A stretch of 64,000 bases of DNA, taken from the NCBI GenBank assembly GCA_951812925.1, contig OX638368.1, forward strand, positions 73,938,422 through 74,002,421. The letters are read 5' to 3'. The position numbers and the translations under genes are program-made. The stretch is from Calliopum simillimum (taxonomy: Eukaryota > Arthropoda > Insecta > Diptera > Lauxaniidae). Of the stretch, positions 1 to 11,191 are shown in pieces. The notes beneath the pieces are model-generated. The model had not been told where the DNA came from. It saw only the letters and a program-made list of their open reading frames with translations, and did not search any database. Every line of letters begins with the position of its first letter. Position 1 is the stretch's first letter.

Positions 1-209
1 GAATATGGAAACTGTAACTCTTCAGGTACTTTACAAAGAGATCATCTCGCTAAAAAAAAAAAACAAATTGAGAATTTCTCAACATTGTAGACAACCTCCA
101 AAAAGAAAATAGTTTGCTAAAATAAAATCAACGATTTTGAGCAAAAAGAAGTATGGTGCTTTTGAATAGTGTTGTTGCTTATATGGTTTTGCTGATGCTG
201 ATACGTGTA

Positions 210-1615
210 GGGGAACTGATGCTATTGTGGTATAGTTTTTCAATGTGGTATGTTCGCATATCTCCGATTTGGGAAAGAACCTGCGAACGTCACTGCTTTT
301 ATCTTGTCAGAAAACATGAACTAGTAAGGGTGTAAAATTTGGCCTGGCCAAACATTAACTACCCTACACTGCAGCATTTTTAAAATTTTGCTCATATGGG
401 AGGTGCTACGCTCTCTTGTCCGAGTTCACCCAGTTTTTGTCCAGAGCTTGGATTTATAGTTTTTAATGTCTGAGTAAAAAACGTTTTCAGTACAGTGTTT
501 TGAAGCTTTTGCTTATATAGTCTTTAGTATTTGAGTGAAGTTTGGTTGGATTATCTCAAAAAACTCTTTCAGTATAGCATTTTGAAACTTCTGCTTATAC
601 GGGAGGTGCCACGCCCCCTTGTCCGATTGCACCCAATTTTTGTCGAGAGCTTTCATTTATGATAATTAGTGTCTGAGTCGAATTTGGTTCAAATATCTCA
701 AAAAACGCTTTCAGTATAGCGTTTTTAAGCTTTTGCTTATATGGGAGGTGCCACGCCCTCTTGTCGGAATTCGTAAAATTTTTTCTCAGAGCTTGTTCTT
801 ACAATTCTTAGTATTTATGCGTATTTTGGTTGCATTATCGTGAAAAATACTTCTAAAATTGCATTTTGAATACATTTTTTGTATGGGCGGTAGGCGTGTC
901 CGTTGACCGATTTCGCTCATTTTCAATCTCACGAGCTATCTTTGGCGACGGAGGTAGTGTACCAAATTTCATTGAAATATCTTGCTCAGTTTTCCCAAAA
1001 AGTGTATTTCAACACACAGCCAGCCACCCAGCCAGCCAGCCAGACAGACGGACATGGCTATATCGACTCAGGAGGTGACGCTGATCAAGAATATATATAC
1101 TTTTCTATATCTGCCACGTCTCCTTCTCTGCGTTACAAACGGAAGGACAAAGTGAATATACCCTGGGTGTAGGGTATAAAACCAGGGGTGTGTTGAACGA
1201 AACGAGTGGTTGATTTTTTTCGGGATTTTTTGCAAAAAAAATTTTGTAAAGAAAAAGTTGCTTTTTGGTGAAGTTCAATTTAAATTCAATTAATATAAGT
1301 GAAAAATATTGCGAAGCTAGTGTTTAACTATGTAAAGTCACAAAGTTTCCAATTTAATTTTTACAATTTTGTAATTTCTAAAAATTGGCTAGTGTGGTAT
1401 AGTCGGGCTTCGCTAATTAGGTATATGAACATTACTTGATATTCTTAACATTATTTGATGGCTGTTTATTTTTTAATAAGAACTATGAGTTTCAGATATA
1501 TTTTATAGCCAATACTTCAATGATCAGAATAAAAAAATTTGGTTGAAATTGATTTAACTGTTTTCTTTCAAATTCCACCTAAACATTAGGTATACCACAA
1601 CAGCATCAGTTCCCC
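210..1615. mobile_element. TA-flanked element with G-rich inverted ends
   Basis: The left end ggggaactgatgctattgtg is matched in inverted form at the right end (caacagcatcagttcccc), and each side is followed by TA (208-209 and 1616-1617), as expected for a Tc1/mariner/pogo-type 2-bp target duplication. Length is 1,406 bp and no transposase remnant is visible. The interior from about 355 to 1178 is a different, non-coding fly repeat, so this is either a composite or a nested insertion. Two other elements here (6525-7939 and 51352-52539) have the same style of G-rich ends and TA flanks; the latter carries a pogo-type protein tail, which is the reason for the tentative pogo-like assignment. Confidence 0.6.
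355..1178 (+). repeat. Tandem non-coding fly repeat with conserved tail
   Basis: Anchors of the form gggaggtgccacgccc recur near 399, 601 and 744, each preceded by cagtatagc...cttttgcttata, giving units of about 144-200 bp. The 3' part has the run of cagccagc/cagacagacgg followed by catggctatatcgactca, gatcaagaatatatatactt and a closing accctgggtgtagggtat. This tail is a familiar dispersed non-coding motif of fly genomes (from general knowledge, not searched). An inverted fragment of the same closing motif lies at 54218-54270. No coding capacity is seen. Confidence 0.6.
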
Positions 1616-1617
1616 TA

Positions 1618-2990
1618 CTGATATGGGTAATTATTTAAAAAAACCGAAATTTCGCATCCCACTAATTTTGAATGTAAAAAAATTGTCAAATTTGACTTTT
1701 AAATGGAAAAATTCATTACCGTCTAACGGTTACTAAACTGTCATTATTAAAGCATTGGCCAACGGTACAGGAGCCCTGAAGTAGTCGAAATCGTTTTACC
1801 GTCACTGTCCTCGGCAACAATAATTGATTTCAGACCAAGTTTTTCAACATTCAAATTCAAAAATAAGAAAGTTTCACCAAACTTTCTTAAAACTTTACTA
1901 TTAAACTAATTCTCTACGTGATTAGAAGCTTGTAATGTTACTCAATGTACACGTTAACTGCAAAAACATTAACTTTGCTTACCTTCCCTTGGATCACAAC
2001 AATTGAAAGAAAACTTTAAAAAATACAATTGATTTATATTCCTGAATATTTGTACTAAATGTTTTCATAAAGTTAATATTGATTATTGAAATTTTTTAAA
2101 GTCGGCAGCTCAAATTATTTTTAAAATTTTGATTGTACAAACATGTATCGCTTTACCGTAGCATTAAACCATAAAAATGTGTCTTTCACACCTGCAAACA
2201 ATACCGTGAGCGGAAAAAACATAATTTTTCTTTTTGAAATTTGTATGCTAATTTAAATGAAAAATCGCTTGACCGTAACTTCGCATTTCCGCAGATATTA
2301 CTGTTAAAGAAATTAAAGTAATGATATTATCGGTTTCGCTCAACAATAGATTTTGTGTAAGATCACGAAAATATGGATATAAAAAAACGCATATAAATAT
2401 GTCAGAACGAAGTCCAAAAGTTTCTTCCACGTTAGATATTGAACCCGAAAACGCAGTGAGTCCCGGAGCGATAGACCATTGCGTACCCGATTCATTAATT
2501 CATCTGTTTATGCGTATTCTATTTGTACTATATCTGGGCATTTCATTTCCTCTCATATTATATCTCTCACAAAACCTATTCATCTCAAATAGCTACTTCT
2601 ATCTTTCACACAACAAAACATATCTATCGCTCTGGGCCACACTCTGAAAGAGTTTTCGTTTTCCAAACTACAAAACTCATACGGAACGTAATAGATAATG
2701 AACTTGTTGCATCGTTTTATTTTTTGTCTTCAAAATAAGATATGAGTTGTTTTTGTATGGCTTTCTTTTAAAAAGTTATGACCATTCTAAACTGACATCA
2801 TGAGAGTTAAAAACCATATGAGAATCCACATACGATTTTTAACTTTCATGAGTCATTTTAAAATTATTTTAATTTTTTAAGGAAAAAATCATACAAGACC
2901 AATTCATAGCTCATTTTGAAGACGTAGAATAGTACTATACACTAATTTATTTAATAGCAAATAGCAAAAACATTTGTTAGAGTCATCTAT
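1618..2990. other. No gene seen; small foldback near 2728-2930
   Basis: AT-rich sequence without a recognisable coding region. From about 2728 to 2930 it forms an imperfect palindrome: gtcttcaaaataagatatgag on the left is complemented by ctcattttgaagac on the right, around an inner inverted pair built on gagttaaaaaccatatgag. The arms resemble the outer part of the module found in the larger foldbacks near 14760 and 25900. The remaining stretch shows nothing I can name. Confidence 0.4.
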
Positions 2991-3156
2991 ATAAAGTGTT
3001 CCAACAATGTCTTCGTACAGCAGCTGTTTAAAATTTAGGTGATAAAAAACAATAAAATAGCTCAAGAAATTTTAAAAAATTTGAATGCAGATTTATTTAT
3101 TAAATATTTTTGTTCAATTAAGATACGAAAACTTATTCACTTTAATTATTTTTTAC

Positions 3157-3416
3157 ATATCGTCAGTCTTAGGCCAGATTCACGAATGTGTAAATTTTTC
3201 AGTTTTGCACTAATGAGGTTTTCTTGTACAAAATGGTTCAATAAAGTTATGCCAGAAGTATGAAATCTATATCTGAAGTGATTGAGCACCAAATGCAAAG
3301 TTTATTTCACGAAAAAGCAAAATTTACATATAATTTTCATGTTTAAAAAATTTTCAAATAGCGATTTCTCAAATTCAATTTTCACATTCGTGAATCTGGC
3401 CTAAGAGTGACGATAT
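3157..3416. mobile_element. MITE with 34-bp terminal inverted repeats
   Basis: The left end atatcgtcagtcttaggcc, continuing through agattcacgaatgtg, is the reverse complement of the right end (cacattcgtgaatc to agtgacgatat) with one mismatch over about 34 bases. The 260-bp element is non-coding and sits inside Tc1-like copy A. Superfamily is not assigned because the target duplication is ambiguous. Confidence 0.65.
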
Positions 3417-3935
3417 ATACTAGCGGTCCCGTCAAACGTTGTTCTGCCCTTTTTCTGTAGGTGGAGCGATGAGTTCGATTTGAAGCTGCTATAGATGCAG
3501 AGATTTATCATGGTGATTGACATTATTTATATTTATGTACCAAGTTCTATAACAAAAGCTGCTATTCCTACAGAGATATAGCATTTAAAGTCATTTTTTT
3601 GTATGACGGATGCAACAACTCCTTACTCAATCCATCCACTCTAATTTTTGCACGTTGATTGGTAGTAAAAACATCTATCCACGTACCAAGTTTTTTAACA
3701 AAATCTGGTATACCTACAGAGATATAGCATTTTAAGTTTTTTTTTTTTTTTTTGTATGGTGGCTACAACTCCCCCTCAACTCTTCCTTTGTATGTATTCT
3801 CCTTTATATAAAGCACCTGCAGTACAAGACAAATACGTAGTGCGATAATGGTCACGATCGGTAAAGCGATTTCAAAGTTATAAGGCGACAAACACACGCA
3901 CACTACATTTTTATATATATTTATATATAGATTAA
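3417..3935 (+). repeat. Dispersed non-coding repeat inside Tc1-like copy A
   Basis: Begins ctagcggtcccgtcaaac and ends with a cacacgcacac and tatatata tail. Two internal similar blocks each contain cctacagagatatagcattt (near 3567 and 3711), and gttctataacaaaagctgc is echoed by gttttttaacaaaatctgg, so it has a short internal duplication. No open frame of interest. Its class (SINE, Helitron-like or other) cannot be decided by eye. Confidence 0.45.
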
Positions 3936-5605
3936 AAACGAGGTCGCAAATTTGACTCCAATGTCTTCGTACTTTTAAACTTTTGCTTGCATTTTGCGGT
4001 TTTTAATAAAAAGTGATACACATTCGTAACAAGGCAAGTGCCAATTTGATTAAAATTTATTCAAATTACGCCTGATAAATACTTGTTGGTTGAAGATCTA
4101 CATGTGAAGAATCAAAAATCATAAGCTGTTATAGCCAAACTGTTCCGCGGCCTCTCTAATGTCCATTCTGTAATCGGCCGCTTTAAATATGAAGGTCGCG
4201 TAGAAAATAAACCTAAATCAGAACACCCTACAATTCTCACACATGGAAATCGGCTGCAAATCAAGCACCTGATCAAAAGGAACTTCATCCAGAAACCATT
4301 AGCAAACCCGTGTGATTGATGCCGGATTTAGCTCTCGCAAGCCTATCAAGCCATTGGTAAATGCAATAAATCTTAAAAAAGTTTAAATTTCGGTTGCCAA
4401 GACCAAAATTCATTATAAGACCCAAAAATGTTGTTGTCATCAGAAAACATAACATTCTGCCAAACCTCTAGGGTTAGTCATGGCGACCGAAATTTAAACG
4501 CTTTTTTACGATTTATTGCATTTACCAATGGCTTATTGTGACGTTTGCGAGAGCTTAATCCGGCATCAAACACTTATGAACTGTTCCACGGCGCACATAC
4601 TGGTAATTGAACAATCTGGGCGGCCAAAATTATTTTTGTACTAAAATAGTATCTTGACGATGCAAATAAATATGAAAACTTATTTTTTGGCAAAAAAATT
4701 TATTTTTAAGAGAGTTAGTGGCATAAATAAACAATTACTTATGTTTAAAATAAATATTTTTCATAAAACAAAGTAAAAATGAAAAGTAAGCCGTAATGCT
4801 TTTGTTTTTATGGAAATAAACATTAATGAAATCAAATTATAATGATATGTTATATATAACATACCAATTGTATGATGGCATGCTTAAGCATAAGCATAAA
4901 ATAAAAATGCATATTAATAATAACAGTATTAAGTAATCTTCTCTTCTTATACGAGCTAAAATTGTATGTTTGTTTGTTTTTTTTTGTACTTATTTCTGTG
5001 CCAATATTTTTTCTCGAAAACGGCTACTGCGATTTTAATGAAACTTGGAATAGAGTTAGATACTAGCATACAATGAAGAATAAGCTAGGTTTGAACTTTG
5101 TAAGCGCTCACCAGAGGGCGTGGCACTGCCCTAAATTTTAAATTTGATTTAGTCATAACTCGCAAACTATATAAGATATTTTGATGAAATTTGGTGAGCG
5201 GGTACGGCTTGATAATACCTTGTAACAGACAAAAAGTGGGCGGGATCAAAGAAGAGCCACGCCCTCGTTTCAGCCTTTGAAAGTTTTGATTCAATATTAC
5301 TCGAAAACGACTCCAACAATTTTAATGGAAATTTAGATGTTACCTCTGCAAACAAGGATTAATTTGTGATACACCACTATATTGGGAAAACTCGTTGAAG
5401 GGCGTGGCACCGCCCAAAAAAATATAAAACACTATAAAAAGAAAACTAACAAAGCAAACATTCTGAAATCAAGTGTGAGGAGCCTAATTGCTATAGAGCA
5501 TCTCTGATTTTAAGGTGGGCGAAATATCGCCGTTGCGCGTGGAACCTCCCATACAAGCAAAATACGTTAAATGCTGTTTCTCGCAAATGCTACAAGATAT
5601 TTTAA

Positions 5606-6359
5606 CTCGTTGAGTGCCATGCGTACCGCCGGCGGTACACACTTTGCTTGTAGCGCTGTGCAACCATACAAATTCAATATGTATGAAAAAATGTCGACTT
5701 GTAATAACTGTTGAATATTGATCTATAGGGGTATATAATGAGTTTGTGGAAAGAGATTTGTGCTTATAAGTGTTATTTGTCCTATAAAATGGCGTGACAG
5801 CCGGCGGTACACGTGGCACTAGAGTGAAATCAAATTATCTAAGTACCTTGTTCACCACAGGTTTGTTGAAAAAATTTGACCACAGTGCCACCATACAAAT
5901 AAAATATACATCTTGGCGTGAAGAAGCAATAAAAACAACCAAAAAGTTCGCAACATTTTGAAATAGGTGTAAAAATAATTATTATGGATTATAATCCACC
6001 TTTTTGTCTGGACTGTTTCAACATAACACATTAGTCATTAGTTTTTATTATTTATAACCTTTGATTGAATGTAATTTTTACTTTTGTTAGTTTTTGTTTC
6101 AATAAAAAATTTTTTTGTTCCTCTTTTTTGTAACTTGTGAAATAAAAGGTATCGAAAAAATTTCAAAACTCTAACCAAAATTACCTTTTCCTCTGTTATA
6201 AAACACAAAATTTTTTGCCTTACTGCAGTGCTTCAGAATATATATTGCATTGAGTTCACATGTGACTGTGCACCGTCAGCGGTACACACAGCACACTGTG
6301 TACCGCCGGCGGTTCAAGTGGCACCTGACGGAGGACATTTTGCTTTTTATGGTGGCGTG
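5606..6359. mobile_element. piggyBac-like element between TTAA duplications
   Basis: TTAA flanks the insert at 5602-5605 and 6360-6363, and the host repeat unit reads straight through if one TTAA is kept (gatattttaatgaaattt). Inside, palindromic accgccggcggt boxes occur near 5626, 6299 and, in variant form, 5799, next to gtgccac-type motifs in inverted orientation. A short frame ending near 6033 reads PPFCLDCFNITH followed by stop, like the Cys-rich C-terminal tail of piggyBac transposases; everything upstream of it is lost. At 754 bp this is a non-autonomous remnant. The outermost right end matches the left end poorly, so the exact inverted repeats are uncertain. Confidence 0.6.
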
Positions 6360-6524
6360 TTAATGAAATTTCGTATGTAGGTCCTGCTTATTAATATCTT
6401 GTTTTAACCGAAAAGTGGGCGGTATCGAAGAAGTACCACGCCCCCTTTTTAACCATTGAAAATTTTGATTCAATATTACTGAAAAACGACTCCAACAATT
6501 TTAATGACAATTTAAGAGATTGTA

Positions 6525-7939
6525 AGGGAGACTGGGGCACATTTGACACTAAATTTTCAAAGGCCTGTATCTTTGAAAATTATTGCACAATCTTAATACT
6601 CTTTACTGTTTCTGAAACACTGATGATTTAAGATTAAAACCAAGAAAAAAAAAATTTTTAAAAAATTGCATTAATAGTCTTTTTTTAAATTTTTCCAAAA
6701 AAAGTCATTTTGTCAAACGTACCCCTGGTACGGGGCACATTTGACATTGCCAGGGGCACATTTGACAGTCACAAAAATAACACAAAAACATAAAAAAAAA
6801 ACATTAATACATATATTTTTTTCATATAAATGCAAATAATAAGTATGTATGTATTAACGAAGACTTATTTTATATATAAGTCGATGTCAAATACGTATTA
6901 AGTGCGTAAACGTGAAGTTGAGGCTGGATTTGTTGGAGTTGGTAGTTTTAACTAAATTGCACTCCTCAAAGTCAGGCAAACATCAAACATAAAACAAGTT
7001 TTCAATATAAAGAACAATTTCCAACAATACCATTAATGAAAACATCAACATAAAATGTTAAATAAGATAAGACCCAGCTTGGTGGAAATTTCTTTGGTCT
7101 GGATTTTGGGTAACACCATTGTCAAGATATCTGCAGCGCTGTCACATGATGGGACGTATTTCAAATCGATTTGATTATTAGTAAAAATTTCGCATACATG
7201 ATGAACTTTGATGTCAATATGTTTACATCGGCATTTCATCCATCCAGATTTTCAAATTAAAATAAGTGTAAAAGGTCGTGGAAAGCATCTATTCAAAAAT
7301 CTTGTATAGTAGACAAAACCAAAGTAACAAATTATATTAAATCAAATGAAATGGATTCTGTGGCGAAAGTTGGGGTTCCTCGTTGGTTTCCGATATACAA
7401 TAAGAAATAGCGTATTTAACTTTTTTCATCGCCTTTGCGTCTGTTCGCCTTCATTTTGTAGTGGCATACCATACCTTTAAAAAGATAAAACTAGAAAGTC
7501 TTATAAAATACACAAACACATATGTCTGGAGAACGTCAAATGTGCCCCTTCGGCAAAAGTCAAATGTGCCCCAAAATCTCTTGAAGAATTAAAAATATTT
7601 TAAAATTCAAACTATTTGACCTTGATAAAAAACACTTTTGTTCTATTAATTGTAAAGGTTAGTGCTACCAAATTTGCGTACTTACTTTAAAAAAACCATA
7701 CAACTTTTTTTGCAAAACCCTTACGAACAAGATGCCGAAAATTACAAAATAAAGCACAAAAAGTCAAAAAAACATATAATCGCGGGAGGAGTTGAAAGAG
7801 AACTGCCAAAGTACATTACGTTGCTTCCACTCTAATTAGTTATGTTTCTGCATTTCAGGTTTTTGGTTCGAAAAGCGTGTTCACACCGAAAATGGCAAAG
7901 TCAAATGTGCCCCAGTGTCAAATGTACCCCAGCTTACCC
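6525..7939. mobile_element. TA-flanked G-rich-end element with ggggcacatttgac repeats
   Basis: The left end (agggagactggggcacattt) and right end (complement gggtaagctggggtacattt) form inverted repeats, with TA at 6523-6524 and 7940-7941. The host tandem unit confirms the empty site (gattgTAcccc against gatgttacctc). Extra copies of ggggcacatttgac lie subterminally near 6733 and 6754, and as complements near 7545, 7567 and 7908. A copia RNase H fragment lies within, so the element was a target itself or captured it. No transposase of its own is recognised. Confidence 0.6.
7045..7239 (-). pseudogene. Ty1/copia retrotransposon fragment (RNase H C-terminus)
   Basis: The 64-residue frame contains KHIDIKVHHVCE, then LKYVPSCDSAADILTMVLPK, and ends in a KLGL motif. 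This order (KHIDI..HH, L.YVP....AD..TK.L, LGL) is the hallmark of the end of copia-type pol. The usual T of the ILTK motif is kept while K is M here. Only this terminal piece is present; no LTR, integrase or reverse transcriptase was seen nearby, so it is a short relic. Confidence 0.75.
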
Positions 7940-7980
7940 TACCCCTAAAAACAAGTATTAATATGTGATATGCCGTTATA

Positions 7981-8843
7981 ACAGGTCATTCAATAAGTCC
8001 GTAGGATGACACATAGATGGCATTACTAGAATTTTTTCCATATTAGTTTTATTTAGTACTAACCTTAAAACGATACGTGTATAAATTTGACAGCAATCGG
8101 ACTATTGATTCGTGAGTTATAGCATTTTGTGTGAAGCAACTTTTGTTAGTAAAAAATAAATGGAAAAAAGTGAATTTCGAGTTTTGATAAAGCATTGCTT
8201 TTTGATGAAAAAAAATACAGTGGAAACCAAACAATGGATTGATAAACAATATCCAAACTCTCCTCCATCGATACAAATGAGTTGCCGAATTTAAATGTGG
8301 TCGTACCAGCACAAATGATGCAGAGCGCAGTGGACGCACAAATGAGCCTGTTATACCAGAAAACATAAAAAAAATCCACAAATTGGTTATGAACGATTTC
8401 AAATTGAAGGTGCACGAGCTAGCTGACATTATAAAGATATCAGATGGTAGTATTTTTACCATTTTACACGAACATTTGGGTATGCAAAAGCTCTGTGCAA
8501 AGTGGGTGCCGCGTGAGCTCACAGTCGACCAAAAACAACAACGAATTGATGCTTCAGAGTAGTGTTTGGCGCTGTTAAACCGCAATAAAATCGAATTTTA
8601 TCGTCGATATGTGACAATGGATGATACATGGCTTCACTATTACACACCAGAATCCAAGACAGTCAGCTGAGGCCTATTTTGACGAAAAAGAGAAATGGTA
8701 CTATAAAAGTGGAATCGAAATGTTGGAAAATCGCTATACTCGTTGTATCGCCCTCGAAGACAACTATGTTGAATAATTAAATCGAGTTTGGTCAAAATTT
8801 TGTTTTTCTCCTACTTATCCTACGGACTTATTGAATAACCTGT
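7981..8843 (+). mobile_element. Deleted mariner element, irritans type
   Basis: Inverted ends acaggtcattcaataagtcc and its near-perfect complement ggacttattgaataacctgt are bounded by TA (7979-7980, 8844-8845). The empty site is provided by the host tandem repeat (tataTTGGGAAAAC). Length is 863 bp against about 1.3 kb for complete mariners; the missing part is inside the transposase gene. Confidence 0.85.
8160..8776 (+). pseudogene. mariner transposase (irritans subfamily), internally deleted
   Basis: Begins MEKSEFRVLIKHCFL, the usual start of irritans mariners. A frameshift near 8285 is followed by a long collinear stretch including ERSGRTNEPVIPENIKKIHK, LCAKWVPRELTVDQKQQR and the first catalytic motif TMDDTWLHYYTPESK. 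Near 8668 the sequence jumps directly to the C-terminal region (EAYFDEKEKWYY-like, then NRYTRCIALEDNYVE and stop), so the rest of the DDD catalytic domain is missing. There is also an in-frame TAG near 8561. It cannot encode an active enzyme; it could at most be moved by another copy, because both ends are preserved. Confidence 0.85.
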
Positions 8844-9362
8844 TATTGGGAAAACTCATGGAAGGGCGTGGCACCGCCCACAAAAATATAATACGCTATA
8901 AAAAGAAAACCACTAAAGCAATCTTTCTTAACTGTAGGGAGTCTACTTGCTCTTAGGCACCTACAAACTGAAAGTAGGCGAAATTCGCCAGTGCGCGTGG
9001 AACCTCCCATACAAGTAAAATACATTAAATGCTATTTCTCACAAATGGTACGACATATTTTGATGAAATTTGGTATACGGATCTGGATAATGAGTATCTC
9101 AAGCATAACGAAAAGTAGCTTTGTTCAATAATTGCCACTCCCACTTTTTATCAAAGTTATAATTTTGGTATATAACTCAGTCACAAAAAAAAAAAAAATG
9201 GAATGAACTTTTTATTCTTACATGCAGTCTTATGCACTTTTTGACGCTGAATCCGTCTTCATCAGCAGAACTGTCATTATACCTGCAGGATTTTGAAATA
9301 TTCTTGCTTGTTCAGTCTTACAGCGTAGCTACAAGAAGAAAAAGTGAAATTCTTTTTTAATA

Positions 9363-11191
9363 ATGGGTGCTATTCTTGATTCCGTCGGAAAGCATTTTCC
9401 GCGCGGAAGCAAATTTTGCTATTATTGATTCCGAAAATTAGATACATCTGTCATCACTGTTCCGCAAAACAGATAAATTTGGTATTATTGTTTCCGCAAA
9501 TAATTTGACAAATTTAACAACCCTGACGTTGATTTTTGTGTATTCTTGATTCCGACGGATAGATATATTTCAGTTGTTTCCTTCCGCAAAATTTTTGTGA
9601 CGGAACGACAATAAAAAGTTAAAAACGCATGCTTTTTTGATAATTTCGCTCTTTTTATTGATAAAGAAATTAAGCTTAATATTAAATATAAATTTTAACA
9701 ATTTACTACTACACAATAGTCAGTTTAATTAAAAATAACAAAATTTATTTTTAAAATAAAACTCAAAATTCATAAAGCAATACATTTCATTTTATTTTAT
9801 TAAATAAAGGAAACAATTCGTCTTTATTTTGATTAGATATACATCTCATATAGGAGAAGTCACTTTCACATCCAATCCTCGCTGCGGTGATCAAACGATG
9901 AAACGTAATCACTTGGAAAAAAAAATTATCAACACTTTTTTACAAAAAACAACTTTGGAGAAACACGTGTCTTCACCGAACTCTAAAATGTATAGATAAT
10001 TAATTCTTAAATCGCACCAAAAAAGCTATTTTATTCACATGACACGGTGCTCTTGAACAGTCGATAGGTTTTTTGGCTATGTGGAGAAAATCTGGTCTGG
10101 AAAATGTAAACCACGAAATCGTAGCTGATCATCCCCGCGAAATATCGCAAAAATACATATCCCATATAAAAAAAAAAAAAATCGGAAAAAAACGCAACAA
10201 ACAAGTATAAAAATAATTATATTCAATGTATTTTGCAATGTTGAATCTGAATCCGGCCTTAAAATTGCTATATCTCACACGGTTTTTGAGATATCTTAGC
10301 CTAAACAAGGAAAAAATACCGTTTTTGCTATATTTTGAAGCTATATAACTAGAATATAAAACATTCATACGCAAAATTCGATACATTATCTGAAAGCTGC
10401 ATTCTTTAAAACCGCATTTAAATTATGTCAATAGCTTAATTTTTCTCTGAAATATCGTAGATTGAAATAATGACAAAACACGTTTTTAGCACTTTTTCAA
10501 CTTTTTAGGTTAGGATATCTCGGAGAAAAATAAAGATATCGACATTATTTGAATTAGATTTAGAAGGTTGATAAAAGCTTTCTATTTCTGCACCAGAATT
10601 TACGGATATACGTCCTGTTATATAGCTCCAAAACACAACAATAAAACATAGCGTCGGCTTTTTTTCCTTGTTTAGGCTTAGATATCTCAAAAACCGTATA
10701 AGATACAGCAATTCTAAGGGCGGATTCAGATTCAACATTGCAAAATACATTAAAAATAACTATTTTTATATTTGTTTGTTGCGTTTTTTTTTTCTGAATT
10801 TTTTTTATTTTATATGGGATATGTATTTTTGCGATATTTCGCGAGGATGATCAGCTACGATTTCGGGGTTTGAATTTTTCAGACCACTAAGCTAATACAA
10901 ATGAAACCCCATTCACAGATTTTCTCCACATATTCAAAAAACCTATCGACTGTTCAAGAGCACCGTGATGATATTTACAAAAAATTATCAAAGATTCATA
11001 ATTTTCCTTTGTTGACACTTCTAATTTTTTTTATTCTTTGTCATCTGTCAAAATGTTCTTATTTCAGGGTTTCCAATATTCTCGTTCGATATTCCTCTAC
11101 CTTCGGAATCAATAATAGTAGTTTTCATATCGAACGATATTTCTTTCCGCGAAAATTTCCTTATCGAATGGAATCAATGATAGCACCCAAT
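9363..11191. mobile_element. Large palindromic element with gattccg-rich ends
   Basis: The left end atgggtgctattcttgattcc is matched by the complement of the right end (attgggtgctatcattgatt). Variants of ctattattgattccg occur several times near each end (9420, 9490, 9542; 11104 in complement). The interior is a long inverted repeat, about 9990-10400 against 10500-10990, whose arms include the shared module (gagatatcttagcctaaac). A short minus-strand frame near 9800-9890 reads ARIGCESDFSYMRC, possibly a transposase remnant, but I cannot name the family. Target duplication is unclear (AAT on both sides at most). Confidence 0.55.

Larger units (their letters stand above)
2994..4625 (+). pseudogene. 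Tc1-like transposon copy A, rearranged and interrupted
   Basis: Starts after TA (2992-2993) with a terminus matching the end of copy B at 17549. Coding remnants begin near 4120 on the plus strand: a helix-turn-helix segment read as SVIGRFKYEGRVENKPKS, then a part reading DAGFSSRKPIKPLVNAIN, both typical of Tc1 transposase DNA-binding regions. The second part is repeated in the opposite direction at about 4480-4625 (complement reads FDAGLSSRKRHNKPLVNAIN), so the element suffered an inverted duplication around 4400-4480. The DDE catalytic domain is not recognisable. A MITE (3157-3416) and a dispersed repeat (about 3417-3935) lie inside it; collinearity with copy B resumes near 3955. Confidence 0.65.
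4960..9175 (+). repeat. About 415-bp-period tandem repeat, split by three transposons
   Basis: Block pieces are about 4960-5601, 6364-6522, 7942-7978 and 8846-9175. Landmarks recur in order: gatgaaatttggt (5182, aatgaaatttcg at 6363, 9062), gtgggcgg plus ccacgccc, attcaatattactcgaaaacg, ttgggaaaactcgttgaaggg, gcgtggcaccgccca and cgcgtggaacctcccataca. Removing the three inserted elements restores units of about 415-420 bp, about two and a half copies. The sequence is non-coding. The neighbouring unit serves as an empty site for each insertion. Confidence 0.65.

Noticed and set aside
2321..2738. Two overlapping plus-strand open frames of 71 and 108 codons
   Set aside because: No recognisable motif, hydrophobic AT-driven composition, no upstream or downstream support.
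3845..3875. ggtcacgatcggtaaagcg as an end of the 63261 transposon
   Set aside because: Only about 20 bp resembles 63283-63310, it lies inside a different repeat, and no matching partner or transposase is nearby.
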